A DNA stretch of 64,000 nt. Origin: Camellia lanceoleosa. Lineage: Eukaryota; Streptophyta; Magnoliopsida; Ericales; Theaceae. The position numbers and the translations under genes were made by a program. Of the stretch, positions 1 to 13,439 are shown piece after piece; the first letter of the stretch is position 1; each line of letters opens with the position of its first letter. The notes beneath the pieces were generated by a model, which saw only the letters and a program-made list of their open reading frames with translations, had not been told where the DNA came from and did no database searches. The stretch spans positions 1,984,001 through 2,048,000 of the forward strand of contig CM045759.1 of NCBI GenBank assembly GCA_025200525.1, read 5' to 3'.

Positions 1-785
1 CTTCGCCCCGCCGGTCTCTCACAACCCTCGTTTTTTTCATTATTCCCTTCATTGGACTAAAGCTGCACTTGGGAATAGGAGACTACTGACATGGGTAAAC
101 CCATAAAGGATATGACCCACCACCTAAGGTCCAATCCATTATTCAAATACTAAAGCCCAACACTCGTGAAACCCAGCGTTACACCAAACACCAATGACAT
201 CTAAACACTTGGCAAGTAGAGAATCACTCACATCAGTAGACAAAGATCTTGCAAAGTTATTGCACCACACATTAGCCATTAATGAGTTTTCCTGCAGCAT
301 TTATTGCGATAACTCTTTCCCGTCATGACAGAACGGTCTCACCATGAATAAGGTAAGCTAGAGCATAGACTTTCGGCCAAGGTGACAAATCGGAAGGGAC
401 AACGAAATGATTAGCAGAGGATATAAGCAAGCATCGAATACAAAGAAAGGGTTAAGCTTTTCTATCATTAATCTATCTCTACATTCCATCTCTCTTTTTA
501 ACTTGCTCGTCGAAGGGTTCGCTGGGGGACTCTCCTTCCCCATTGAACTCTTGTGCAGGTCTCTTTGTGGGCTTGGTACCTCGGGCACCGGTTTGAGAAG
601 GGTGGATCAATTCGACCCGTTCCATCTAGAACACGTTGTATTATCACAACTTAGGCAAATTCTAGATTTTTCTCTTAATATGAATGTCTGTAATTTTCTA
701 TGTAGAGTAATTAATTTCAATTAGAGGCAAATGTCTAGTAAACGGAGTAAGCATTTAAAGAGAAAAGGGGACAAGTGTTTCTATA
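1..785. other. Intergenic DNA, no gene seen
   Basis: No reading frame here has recognisable motifs or splice-site context. Short frames on both strands around 358-724 overlap each other and show no family resemblance. I see no RNA gene. Confidence 0.5.
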
Positions 786-789
786 TTTC

Positions 790-1206
790 TTTCATTTATT
801 TATTTATTTATTTTTGTTATAGGAAAATCCTTCCTACTCTCCCACAGGTCCAAGGCAGCGCCCCTTTGTAAAGATCACCAAGGTGTCCTGTTAGACGTTC
901 CGAACGAAGAAACTATAACCTGGGAACTTAGCGCCCCTTTGTAAAGATCACCAAGGTGTCCTGTTAGACGTTCCGAACGAAGAAACTATAACCTGGGAAC
1001 TTACCTCGACCTCATAAGACAAGCTCTGCTTAAGTCAAGACTCGCACAGCGGGAGAGCATGAAACCCACACCAAGTGCTAGTTAGACAACTTGAGATCCA
1101 ACCTCCTAACCAACTGCGCTACGCCTAAAAGATTGGCCCAAGAAGGATTTGAACTCATGATCTGGGGGCTTAATCCCCATGTTCTTATCACAAGGCCACC
1201 CACCCT
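790..1206 (-). mobile_element. tRNA-derived SINE, apparently with two tRNA-like heads
   Basis: On the minus strand the block reads from a tRNA-like segment (T-arm-like GAGTTCAAATCC at 1145-1156) into a second head with a good RNA polymerase III box A (GTAGCGCAGTTGGTTAGG at 1105-1122) and a weak box B-like stretch at 1054-1066. It then runs through a tRNA-unrelated body to a tail of AAAT repeats at about 795-825. This is the usual build of a plant SINE, which is copied by LINE machinery. A convincing target-site duplication was not found, so both ends are approximate. The body contains a 73-bp tandem duplication. Confidence 0.65.
858..1003. repeat. 73-bp exact tandem duplication inside the SINE
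   Basis: Units 858-930 and 931-1003 are identical over 73 bp and directly adjacent, which implies a recent duplication. Confidence 0.95.
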
Positions 1207-1215
1207 TGGGTTTTC

Positions 1216-3660
1216 TTTATTTTTGTCTACGATGGTTGAGTGTTTGAAGAGTGATAATTCTAACTGGAGTCCTCTAATGTAATTTTAAATTAATTTTCTT
1301 TGTAAAGTAATTGAGTTGAATTGGAAAAAGGAGAAAATGTAACATGTGTTTATCTATTTCTTACTATCTTTAAGACGTAACTTTTCCAAACAAAAACAAG
1401 AATGGAAATTAGTTATTTCAACATCAATTTCACTTAAGTATCCACAATTGACTAATTATTTCTCTTATTTAGCTATTTTAGCTAGCTCAAATCCTTATTT
1501 CATCATGATAGTCTAGCAAAGGGTTGGCTAAGTTGGCACTGTGCTACAATACCTAACCAAAAGTAACTAGGCATTGTATACTAGCTCAACAAATTTTATC
1601 AATTTATTCCTTGCTTATTTTTTTCGTTGGTAAGGCTAAAGTATTTTTCTTTTATAGAAAAAATATTTTAATGAAAGATAGTTAAAATAGAGAATATTTT
1701 TGGACTATATATAGCAAAAGTGACTAGCTAAAATTTAAATAATAATAATGAATTTGGCCTGCTATTTTGACTAACCATTGTTGGAAATGCTCTTAGGGCA
1801 TCCACAAATAAAAAAATTTGTGCCAATTATAATCCAAAATGCCAATTTTATATTTTATGTAGCTACTTTTTTTTTTTCATAAAATCACCATCCATTAAAC
1901 TCTCTATTCTAACTCTATTTTATTAAAAATATATTTTATTATCCACTCTCTTAACGAACTGAATTGGAAAAGTCAAAAATATTGTGATCAAATCTATCAA
2001 AAATGATAAATTATTAAATAACTAATGAATAGTAGTATCTCAACAAATTTATTGACATACTGGTCTCGTTTGGGAAGCTGACTATTTTAGTAGGCTATTT
2101 TAGTTTTTTACTATTTTAGTATGTTAAATTATTTGTGTTTGGGAAGATGGTTGAATTTTTTTGTAGTTTGATAGGATGTTTGTGAGAGAAAAGGTGAAAT
2201 GATTGTGAATTTGATGTAATATTTTGTCTTATTAACTATTTTAGAAAATTTTTTAAAAAAAAAGGCCTTTGCCAAAGTAATTATAAATAATAGCTCATTA
2301 TAGAATTAGGTTTTTTTTTTTTAGGTGGGGAGAATTAGTTTGTTGAAATCAATGAAATAGTGTTTTCATGGTTTATTAGCTATATTTATTCAAAAAGTAA
2401 ATTTGCCAAGATTGATATAGTTTTTTTTTTTTTTTTGATGGTCTTAAAGTGTCTCCAACGTGTCATTTTTTTGTATGTACAAAATTGGTGCTCTAACGTT
2501 AACATCAAATTAGTATCAAATTCAGGATATTTCAAATTTTTCATCAAATTGACGACGATGGAACCTTTTACCAAACTACTGTAGATAACTATTAGCTTTA
2601 CAAGTGGGTGTTAGACAATACATGAGCACCGAATGACCAGCCAAATGTTCAGCTGGTTGCCCACCCAGTCGACCACCTCCTTGTAAAATTGCCTATAAAT
2701 TTACACTGGCTGGTCAACCGACTAGACATTCCTCTGGTTGTCCTCCCAGTCAATCGGTGGTTTGATGAAATCTCAAATTATTCCGTTGAAACGAGTGATA
2801 TCATATGAAACTTTTACTCAAATTTTTACTTAAATTTGATGGAAAAAAAAAAGAGTAAACATTAAAAATGTTCTTACGAGAGAAATAAATTGAGATAGCT
2901 TACTTTTAATGCTATATTAGCGATGTGTGTTGTTAAATTTTTTGATTTGGCAATTATATGAGATAAAAAGTTACAAGATGTTACGTGAGAGTATTTTGGA
3001 AAAATTAAAAAATCTTGATAACTTGGATGCGGACTTTATATAATAGTATAGATATTATCAATTTTTCTCCTTATACAGGTCATCACAAAATTAGACATAT
3101 TGTGTAATTGATTTATGTGTTTATAGACTTTTTCATATATTTTTAGAATAGATTTAGAGAGAGACAGACAGACAGACAGATAGACAGACAAGAGGGAAAG
3201 AGAGTTGTATTGAATGTAGTGAATATGCATGAACCTATAGATTCTCATGGAAAAAAGACTCTGGTTTTTAGTGCGCAGCCCATGGGATGGAAAAGGAAAC
3301 AACCAAGAATATAACAAGAAACATGAAGGAAATGAAGGAAGAAGGATCTTGAAAACTAAATTTAAATTAATTAATTAAATAAAAACAATTGATTACATTA
3401 CATACACAACAAATATGAAGAAGAAGAAGAAAAGTACACGCGATTTGAAAATCAAAGTCCCTCCTCATATCTTGCATTATCTTTTTCGATTGTTTTTTCT
3501 TGGTAAAGAGTTCATTCAAGATTTTCTCTCTTTTCCTGGTAAAGAGTCTCACCATGTTGATTCAATTCAAACATAAAGATTGTTATGCATATCTCTAGAT
3601 TTTCATTTTCCTGGTAAAGAGACACTGTGTTGATTCAAACCTAAACATTTGCTTTCACTT
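1216..3660. other. Gene-free AT-rich DNA
   Basis: I see no supported gene. The stretch has poly(A)/poly(T) runs and a short GACA-type microsatellite near 3160-3190. Around 2061-2150, repeated CTATTTTAGT-like motifs suggest a decayed MITE, but no paired terminus was found. Confidence 0.5.
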
Positions 3661-3682
3661 TGTATTTACTATTTTTTATTGT

Positions 3683-3899
3683 TAATTACACCAAAACCCT
3701 CCAACTATTAGCATATATCATATTACCTACTCATTTATGAACTTACATATTTTGACCCATTTAACTATAAGAATTATCACTTTCACCCCTCCATACCACC
3801 TTCAAAATGGGATATTTGTACCATTTTTATAATTGAGGGGTTAATAGATGAAGGGGTAAGATAATATTCCCTAATAATTGAGGGGTTTTAGTGTAATTA
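3683..3899. mobile_element. Small inverted-repeat element (MITE-like)
   Basis: The left end starts TAATTACACCAAAACCCTCC and the right end is its imperfect reverse complement (AGGGGTTTTAGTGTAATTA). Further inward complementarity carries the same CCCCTC-type motif. No clear target-site duplication was found, so the superfamily is unassigned. Confidence 0.5.
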
Positions 3900-4245
3900 A
3901 TTTCTTCTTTCCTCATTTTTTTTTTTTTTCCTCTTTTAATTATTACTATAGGGGCGTTTGAGACTTTGTTTTGACTATTCATGAATTTTTAAAAATTATT
4001 TCACCTAAAAAAAGAAAAAGATTTTTAAAACTAATTCTAAAAATTTTAAAATATCTTTTTGAGTGTTTATTTTTATCAAATTAATTTTTTACTTTGCAAA
4101 AAAAAAAATCAACAAAACAGAAGATTTTGAACCTGTGACTTTCCATATAGAAAACAAAGAACATCGCCAACCATCTATATATATATATATATAGGGAGAT
4201 GTTACTATGAGCACCTTTACAATGGTGCATGACATATTTTTCATA

Positions 4246-4484
4246 GGTATGATTTGGAAAGTGGATTGGCTTTTTGAGTTTTTGACATTTTTAACTATTT
4301 TAGCTTAGGACTAAAAAATTTGGTTTGGGAAGGACTTTTGACTTTTTAATTTTTTTATAAGAGAAAGAATATAATAATTATGGATTTGATGTAATATTTT
4401 ATCTTATTGAGTTAAAAATCTTATTTAATTTTTTATGACTACTTTAGCCAAAAAAACCCTCAAACTCTCTTCCCAAACCATACC
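4246..4484. mobile_element. MITE with GGTATGRTTTGG termini
   Basis: The left end GGTATGATTTGGAAAG is matched by the reverse complement of the right end (GGTATGGTTTGGGAAG), 14 of 16 bases. The flanks share only ATA on both sides, so the target duplication is weak. Size 239 bp. The TTTGG-type terminus is like Tourist/PIF elements, but that assignment is inference. Confidence 0.55.
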
Positions 4485-5062
4485 ATAATAATACCACAAT
4501 ATTTTATAACATAAATGATGACATTATTTTTTTCATCATAGAAAAGATAAGTTTTTGTTTACTAAAAAAAAAAAAACTTCCACTTCAGCGCACACATCAA
4601 AAATTTGCTATTTGTAACTTAAATTACAAATCAATAAAATATATTATAAATATTCACGCCCAACAATTACCTTTACATGCACGGAAAGCCTAACCCTTCT
4701 ACCACGGCAGCCGGCGACGTGACCAAAATACTTTGGAGATCAAGCTATCCAACTTAAAAAAACTACATTAAATAAAACATTTTGAAAAAAATATATTTGC
4801 ATTCCATTTGTTTGGGCAAAAAATATTTTATGTATTTTCTGGTATTTGGTAGAATGAAAAACGAAATTCAATGAAAGATATTTTGTATGGTCAATAAAAA
4901 ATAAGCCTATGGGTGAAAATTATTTTTTATTTTTAAAAGGCGAAAAATATTTTTCAAATTAAAATTTTACCAATGTCACCATCCTATTACAACCATTCTC
5001 ACCTCCATCACTACAACCATTGCCACCATCACCGTCACTATCACCACCACTGTCGCCCCACC

Positions 5063-5250
5063 ACCATGCCACTACTTCCACCTCCACCACTACCACCAAA
5101 TATAGAAAAAAAGTTTTGTCCAGAAAATATTTTCTGAAAAAAGTTTTCCAATAGAAAACCATGCCACTATTTCCACCTCCACCACTACCACCAAATATAG
5201 AAAAAAGTTTTCTCCAAAAAAATATTTTCTGAGAAAAGTTTTCCATAGAA
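5063..5250. repeat. 95-bp direct duplication with CCACCACC-rich core
   Basis: Units beginning at 5063 and 5158 are near-identical: a run of CCACC motifs followed by AAAATATTTTCTG and GTTTTCC motifs. The surrounding block (about 4800-5320) has TTTGTTTGG-like sequence at its left and a related inverted TTTGTTTGA at its right, so it may be one decayed MITE. The Gly/Val-rich minus-strand frame across it is a by-product of the repeat. Confidence 0.65.
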
Positions 5251-5330
5251 AACCATGGAGTGTAAATCATGTCATCATCATGATTCAATTGATATGCCTT
5301 ACCTATCAAACAAATTTCAGCAACGATTGT

Positions 5331-8300
5331 GTGAATATTACAAATACATCTTTACCCACATAAATTTTCACGTAAATAAAAAACAGCAATTCTAGGTATC
5401 ATGAAAAGTCTTTTATAAAAATAGTTATGAAAGATTTGTGACCTTTGGATTACATTTACAATAAAGCACCACACACTAATCAAGGTAATCTAAGGGTCAC
5501 AAATTTTTCATGAAAAAAATTCCATGATTCCTAACATTTCTCAATAAAAAATAAAAATATGTTTGTAAAATTACAACATCAATGCTACAGTGCCACCGAA
5601 TAATTGCACTCTAACTATATATGAAACTTTCCAAGGTCAAAGAAGTATTTCATTGTCTATAGATGTAACAAGGCAATTGTTTTTTTTTTCTAAGTATTGA
5701 AAGACTACATTTGTCTGTCTTTATGGATATTTGTTTTTTTTTCCAAGTATTGATTGACAACCTTAGTCCTTTCAAAGGAAAAAAAATGGAAAAAGAAAAA
5801 GAAATAAATAAAGACAACATTTGTTTCTTTCAAGTTTCAATATTATCGGGATAACAACCCAAAAGCAAAAAAAGACCCAAAATCTCAACCAAAAATTTTT
5901 AAAAATAAAATTTAAGACCGATCCAAAAAAAATTCCTCTGCTATAAAATGTGAAAACTAGGCCTTTTCATGCTCTTCAAAATAATGGATTAATTTTATGT
6001 AAAATAAATAGAAGGTGCTTAGACTTATTCCCAATATATTAAATTCAGTTGTTTCGTTAAATATAATATTTGAAAGGTAAATCCGCTCTAGTGTAAGTAT
6101 CAACGGTTAAACTCAAGCCACCAAGTAAGATTATCATACGTAATCAATCCTTGAAAAATGTTGTTTTATATTTGGTAGTTTTTTAATTACTTTACACAAC
6201 CAAACTATATTTGATAATTCTGTACTTGTGATCACACTGGAGTCTGGATTAAAAAATAATTTTAATGCAAATCCACTCTCAAATACATTCAAACTTTCAA
6301 GTTGTGTGATCACACTGAATTTTTGTCATTCCATTCAAATTCACCCCTATTTTATATTCAAAATTTGGTGTAACAAATTAAGTCTTGACCTTGGTTGAAT
6401 TAACTAATTTTCTATGCTTTAAAAGGTAAATTACAAAATAATGTTCGTTTAAGAAAAATTTTAATTAGGGAGAGGAGAAATTACATTATTACATAAAATA
6501 TAAATAAAATAAAAAGAGAGTAGAGAAATGAAACAATGGATAATATTGTTCCATTATGATTAATCCGCTAAAAGCAAAATGAATTATTATGTCAATTATA
6601 TCGTTTCACAAGAGCGTTATGACATAATCGAATCCATTAAGAAGAAGATACGTAACACGAGAGTTTAACATACATTATTCAAAACTCATACTTAAAAGTT
6701 TAAATCAATAAGTGGATAGCCCATCAACTATAAATATTAAGATCCATTCCTTTGATTCATCCAATATGAGACTCTTACCTTCATATATGCTCCAACATCA
6801 ACAATAGATCATGACAATTTAATTCTTGATTCCTCCTCTCTTTAATTGGACTTTCAAGTGGTGCTTTTAACTAATGATATAACAAAACAAAAAAATCAAA
6901 ATTGATAAGATAATACTGACCCATTTTATTAGATAATTTATTTAGTGTATTTTGTGGTTCCTTATTTATTGAGCACCACATGTTAGTATTTTCTCTAAGT
7001 GGCCGAATATACCAATTGTTTTTGGTTGGTGAAAAATCATATTTTATTAGGCATACTAGTAAATCCCATCTAACAACTAGTGATCGTCAGCGGCAGTGGG
7101 AAACGGATCCTAACCCTTCCAAGGTTTTGGTAAATCATATTTTACATGTATATATTTTTTCAAAAAGATTTATTTTCCATGAATGGCCCCTCCAAATTCA
7201 ATCTCACGCCTTCTAAAATTTTAGAAATTTCACTGTGTAAAGGCTTCTCATCATGTAATAAATCTCTACAAATTGAAAATCTATTTGGTTGGTGAAATCA
7301 TTTTAGTGTTCTTTTTTTTAAACTAAAAAAAAAAAAAAAACAAATCTTATGAAGCTTTATGGGTGTAAAAAACAAATTATTCTCCTAACTTTTTAATAAA
7401 TAGCTTTTTTCCGACTTATTTAAATTATTTTTTATTTTATAAACTATAAGAAAATTTATACCAAACACTTTGGCATATCCACTAGATAAATAAAATAAAT
7501 AAATATATATATATATATATTATAAATAGCCCCAATAAATTGTACCAAGTAAGGACTATATATGGTTATAGAAAGTAGATAGCATGTGTAAAATTAAATT
7601 ACTCTTATATAATTTTGGAGAAATTACCCGTAGCTCCCGTTTGAAATATGTATACATTATTTAATCCAACAACTTTTTGAGTAGACTCAAAAATTCTACA
7701 CATTTTCATCTTTCTCTCTGCTTTTTGTCTCATTCTTTATGTTTTCCTCTCTCTTTTTTCTGCATTTTCTTTTCCTTTCCTTTGTTATGTCCAACGACCG
7801 GTGATCACACCTTCCTTATTCTCTTTGTCTTTCTAATATATAGTCACCGACATCGACAACCACCATTAATAGTTCACCGACAACCACCAACCACCGACAT
7901 CAACTCATGACTTCATCCTCACCAACGACGAAGAAGATGAGATCTACATCAGATTTAAATAGATCTACATGAGTTCGGACTAGATCTAAACTAAAAATAA
8001 TTACCGGAGTACAATATCCTTTCTATATCTATTCTTTCTTTCGATTTTTCAGATTTTCTATATTTTCTCTGTTACAAACATCTATTTTTTTGTTTTAATG
8101 AAGAAAATTTTCAAATTCTGAAAAAGTTGTTTTTAAGTTTTAGTTACAGGCGGTGTAAACTGTAAAACTTTATAATTTCTGCTTTTTTGATGCTGAAATG
8201 AATCATGCTTTAAATTGCAAAATGTTGCAGTTTCATAACATTAGTTTCATAACATGTTTTCCAGATTAATAAAATAATGCTTTGGAACTATAACATTTTA

Positions 8301-9237
8301 CAGTTTCAAAGATTATTTTTTTAGTTTGATCATTATTATAGATTATTTGCTTAAACCCTACAAAAATTGAAAGATAATATATATTTTTTCCCATTATTGT
8401 TTGTTGTTGTTATGTTTTTTAACTATAATTTCTCCATTTATTCTTAACATTTTTCAATGATGTTCAGAACACTCCGGCGAACTTTCGGTGATGCTCCGGC
8501 GACTTCCCGATAATGTTGAATATTCCGGCAAGTCTTCGGTGAGTCTGACGAAAGTCGTTGGATATAGCAGCATTTTTAAAGTTCTGAGAAAAAAAAAAAA
8601 AAAATTGATAACAATTAAAAATATGTAAAATTGATTAGTGCAAGTATTTTGTTTTGAAATTGGATAAATTTTGAACTTTGTATACGAGACTTATTAGTAA
8701 GTGCCTCTATAATTTTTTGTTATAGTCCTATATTGATTTATATTTTGATAATTATTTGATCTTTTTAAACTTGGCCGATCCACGGTTTACCTTATGCCTT
8801 TCTTCTGGGCGGGCCCCCGATGGAGGATTCGCGTGGGTGATTGTTTATCATGATGCACCTTAACCATACATGTAGTGTAAGATATTTATGGATGATTGTG
8901 AAAAGTAAAGTCCGTGATGGGAAGGACTTTCAAGGATAACACACCATACATATTTTTTGATAATTTGATATCTAATTTATCGAATCGACTAATCTACAGA
9001 TCAACACTACGTCCACTTGTAGAGGTTCAAAATTAAAGTCAAGACAAAACTTTGTATAGACTGGTCCCAAAAAATAATTTGTACTTGAGAGGTTTTAAAT
9101 TTGAGATCTTGGAAGGAGCACACCCTTAAGGTCTAAGCCTTAACACAACACTGAAATTTCCCATTGACTTTGCATTTGACTGACTTGTTTCATATTTCAA
9201 CCTAGTTGAGATATGGCCTTTAAGCTATGATGCTTTT
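5331..9237. other. Gene-free AT-rich DNA
   Basis: No frame with domain motifs or plausible splice structure is visible. There is an (AT)n microsatellite at about 7503-7520 and several long A or T runs. Confidence 0.5.
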
Positions 9238-9345
9238 GTCTTGGTCCTTTGTACCTTCTTGATGTAATTTTTTTTATATATCTTGTACTTTTATTTTACA
9301 TCAATGAATCTTTTTTTTATCGATAAAAAAAAAAAAAAAATCCTT
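9238..9345 (+). mobile_element. Possible 3' end of a 5'-truncated LINE
   Basis: T-rich sequence leads into a motif ending in ATCGATAAA and then an A-tract, typical of the 3' terminus of plant LINEs. No coding part is attached and no target duplication was found. Confidence 0.3.
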
Positions 9346-11529
9346 GACACACCACGTATATGATGGCTAAGATCTCTGCTCTCACACGTATTCTGCAATT
9401 CAATTCCATTTAAGAGTGCATATATGGTTTTGTGTAAAGAGTAGAAGATCTACTCACGTTTATGAAGCTCGTTCAAGCATAAGAACTCATCTCGTTTGAA
9501 ATCCCAAACAAATTCAACATCAATTTCACAAAAATAATATGTAAATAATGCTATAAAGGGACAAACTAATAATTTTCCGCTCTATAGATCCTACATTATT
9601 CCATCCACTATCTTATTAAATGCTAATTTGGTCAAAGACAATAAGCAATTAAATTTTAGAGCTAGTACAACAAGACTACACACACACTTGACTTTGGAGT
9701 GGTTAATGAAATGGAGTCAACAAATGGAAATGTGTGTTTGATGACATGAGCTCGATCCTAACAATCCAACCAACATGCGTTCCCAGTTGAAAAATAACTT
9801 TTTGCCCCCAGATTGAGCCCATCAAAAAAAAATTAAATGATGTGTTCTTGACTTCATGCTCATTTCATTTAGAGGATATAGAATGGCTCTCAATCTGAAA
9901 GTTAATAATTAAAAAAATATATGTTAAAAATATCATTCTTACAATTGATGATTGATCAACTGAAACTATTTTTATCTCATAAATTATAAACAGAAGTTGT
10001 ACAACAAAATTTACAGAGACTTAAAAAAAATTTAAATAATAATAAATAACTCTAATAAATTGTACCGAACAAAAAAACGTTAAAATATGAACCAATTTGT
10101 GATATTTTTTTAACAATTGTAAAAGTCAACCAGTGTTGACCATGCAAGTGAGAGTAGTATTAATTAGAGAGAAGTCAAAGTTGCATTTCCTCCAAAATTA
10201 GGTTAGTAATTAAAAGGCTCTCTCTCCCTCTCTCAACAGACAAGATAGAAGACGTAGTGATGGAGACCTCATTAAGCGTTGCAGCTCCTTTTTCACATAC
10301 ACCTAAAGACAAATTGTGATGTAGTGATTGAGACTTAAGCATTGATCAAACTCCTTTTTCACATACACCTATAGACAAATTGTGAGAGAAAAATGAACTG
10401 TAAATCCAAGTTCTTCTATATATATGTTATGTTATATATGAGGGTCAACTCGAATGGTAAGTCATCTATTTCACATGTCTTAAATTTAAATTTTGATATC
10501 TTATTTCGCCCGATATGCAAGATTAGTAAATGATCATATGTATCCTGAGTTTGCGCTCTCGAATATGTCCAATTTTTATTTTTTTTTTGTCTAGCATCGG
10601 GTCTCGATTATAAAATATATATATATATATATTTGTTGCTTCAAAGGAACAAACACATGGAGGGCTTATTGGAACGTTGAAAGAGCAATAGAGAAGTTTG
10701 AACATGTGCTGGCATTGTCATGAAACCTAACTTTGTCAGATCAACCCCTTTGACCCTCTGAAGCTACCTAGTATTTAATATATATTTTGTCTCTTCTATC
10801 AGGAGTTTAAATCTTATTCACTTGATTAATTTTGTTAAGACTTTGGGTTGGGTTAAGACCCAAACCAAATGTCCACAGATGGTTTGACCCAATAGTTATG
10901 ATAGGAGAGTTACCTAGGTAGCTATGTCCTTATGTCTCATCATTGTAAGTAGAGGTGTTCAACGAATATTTCCATCCGTCAAAACTGATCAAACTAAATT
11001 GATTCGCCGTATTTTGAACGGATACGTAATGATGAGTAAACGGTTATAGATTTATTTTTTTCCAATCTACTTAGTTTTGGATGGATAGCGGATTTAAGAT
11101 TATTTTGGCCGCTACCGAATCATCAAACCACGAGCACCCTAATTGTAAGATGCCATAGAGACTGGCCTTGTTTGGCTAGAGGTTATTTGACTAAAATAGT
11201 CAATAAGATAAATTGTCACATCTAACCCATAATGATTTCGTTTTTTCTCTTACTATCATCTGAAACATAACTTTTTTACCCTAAGCTAAAATAGTCAAAT
11301 AGCCAACTAAAATAGTATTCTCCTTCTAGATCGAACGGTCCGCCATCTTCACCTTTCAAATCGAAGGGTTCGACATATCCCCCCTCTAGATCGAAGGGTC
11401 TACCAAAATTAATGTATTTTTGTAGAAGTTTTTTCTTACACAATTGTAATTGTCACTTATGAATGAGACTTAAAAGTTGAGGGAGTTGAGAGAATGGGAG
11501 TTGATAAATGTGTGTAAAAAATGAAAGTT
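9346..11529. other. Gene-free DNA next to a LINE remnant
   Basis: No gene is recognised. The stretch holds a direct duplication at 10254-10386 and TTTGACTAAAATAGTC-like inverted motifs near 11185-11310 that may mark a decayed MITE. Confidence 0.45.
10254..10386. repeat. Imperfect 67-bp tandem duplication
   Basis: Two adjacent units start with GTAGTGATKGAGAC and end CTCCTTTTTCACATACACCT plus a shared tail. They differ at several positions, so the duplication is not recent. Confidence 0.8.
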
Positions 11530-12838
11530 ACCCATTATGCAAACATTTCCAGATGAAAGTTGCCCACTTGGGTGGAATCCATAACTTCCAAACCTTCTTC
11601 CACACGAAAGATCCATCCTGGACCGCAGGGGCTGCATTACTTATTTGCAAATCCAAAGCAATCATGTATCCAAATTTAACTGTATAATCAACAGATCGGT
11701 TTGGGGCTCAAACTGGTCACCCTTATTATCCAAAAGAAGATGAATACCCTGAATATGCCTGATGCAATCCTCAGGGAAGAACACCCTAAGCAAATCCATC
11801 TGCCATCTGCAATTCTGTTCATCTATAAAATGAAACGAAGACACAGAAGAAAACCCAACCTTGTCCCTTTCAAACGATTGTGAATGGATTGGTCCTCTAA
11901 TGGCTCGATGGTTCTGCCATCACCTACAATCTACCTTGGACCTTTCTAAAGAGATAGGTACTCTTCCCCACAAGGTACTCTTCCATCCCAAGATCCTGAA
12001 GAGATAGGTTATACCATCAAAAAAGGCTGTAAACGACAATATTTCCCAAACAACAAGCAGGCTAACAAATTATCTAGATTGGTGATAATTCTCCAAGCAT
12101 GTTTAGCCAAAAGCGCTTGATTGAACAAGCTTAAATCTCTTAACCCCATCCCTCCCCCATGCTTTCGGAAGACAAATTTGACTTCATTTTTTCCAATTGA
12201 TGCCCTTATCCCTATCAGAGAACCAAAGGAATTTTCTAATAATAGAATTAATTTGGTGAACAAAAGCCTTAGGGATTTTGAATAGCAAGAAGATATAAAT
12301 GAGGATAGACCGCAGGACAAATTTTATGAGGACTGCTCTTTCAGCTAAATTCAAGAATTTACACTTCCATTCCATCCTAGAAGTCTGTTTAGAATCCTTT
12401 CCAACAGATTTTTGAACCACAGGGATTTATTCCTACAGGCAAAATCCATTCTCACTCCTAAATAGACTCCAGGTTTAGGGACAACTTTAACTTGAAAAGT
12501 CATCTTGAGTACATTTTGATCCTCTATGGTACAATTCGGACTTAAAAACAACTCTGATTTCCTAAGATTAATTTTGAGGCCCGATTGATCACAAAAGACT
12601 AATTGCTATACCACTGAAGACACCAAATTTCTTTGAGACTAATTGCTATACCATGACAAATTCTTTGAGACTGTAAACGATTAAAATCTTCTGACAACAC
12701 TTGCATTACCAAGATGAAACGACAAGGGGACACGGGATCCCCTTGAGGAAGGCCAGCTTTGGGTTGAAAATAAGCAGAATGGTGACCATTAACAAGCACT
12801 GAAAAGGATACAGTGGAATAACACTGTTTAATAATCTG
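11530..12838 (-). pseudogene. Decayed LINE (L1-type) reverse transcriptase fragment
   Basis: Broken minus-strand frames line up in the order expected for a plant LINE reverse transcriptase. First comes a segment with VNGHHSAYF and LPQGDPVSP (12799 downward), then DQSGLKINLRKSELFLSPN and PGVYLGV (about 12600-12450). LAERAVLIKFVLRSI and IPKAFVHQINSIIRKFLW follow (about 12350-12210), then GGGMGLRDLSLFNQALLAKHAW (about 12150-12080). An FxxF/Y-D-D catalytic box is not seen; a local duplication with loss lies around 12598-12675. Several frameshifts separate the parts, so no functional protein is made. It lies just downstream of APEM9, in the same orientation. Confidence 0.85.
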
Positions 12839-13129
12839 GACCCTTAACTAGCTGATGAATCAATTTGCTACGACTTTTTCATTATTATTATTATTATTAT
12901 TTGAAATAAGAAACCAGTAAATATTGTTATAATAAGAAGAATGAATTAGAAAAGCTAGTAGCAAGCCCAGTCATCTGCTACAAATTTGATGCACTATTGA
13001 GAAACAGCAGATTAAAGGTCCACAGAATTTATTGACATTGCTTTCGTTCACTGGCAATGAGGTCTGTCATAAAAACTTCACGAGCCCACATACTACTAGC
13101 TACCTAACAAGGGACCTGGATATAAACCA

Positions 13130-13135
13130 TTTATT
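13130..13135 (-). terminator. Candidate APEM9 polyadenylation signal
   Basis: AATAAA on the minus strand, about 175 nt after the APEM9 stop codon. The position is reasonable for a plant 3' UTR, but the motif is common in AT-rich DNA. Confidence 0.4.
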
Positions 13136-13309
13136 GTTATGTACACTGATTGCAACAGAGCACTTTAGTCCATAAGGGACGAAGTGAAATTTGTCTTAAA
13201 ATAAATTATCCATACCAGTTCAAAAAAATAAAATAATACCAAAAAAATTTACTGATTGCTAATTTGCCATATGGCCTTGAGAAGAATCCAGTAAAACAGC
13301 ACGGCACCA

Positions 13310-13439
13310 TTAGCGGGTTCCACGGGTTGCAGCAGGGACAGATTGAACAGCAGCTAGAGGGTTCACTTGGTAAGAAAAGGCAAGCTGCCACAAGTCCACC
13401 AAAGCCTTCTTCATGGACAAAGCTTGTCTTTTGAAAATC
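13310..13439 (-). CDS. APEM9: APEM9 exon 6 (stop codon)
   Basis: The acceptor is TTTCAG before GATTTTCAAAAG. It encodes ALVDLWQLAFSYQVNPLAA and ends with TAA at 13310-13312. The YQVNPLAA block is the most family-specific stretch. Confidence 0.87.

Noticed and set aside
1133..1206. Functional tRNA gene on the minus strand
   Set aside because: A T-arm-like box is present but the acceptor stem and box A are poor; better explained as a SINE head.
4959..5309. Gly/Asp-rich minus-strand frame
   Set aside because: Created by CCACC repeats and a 95-bp duplication; no start context or homology.
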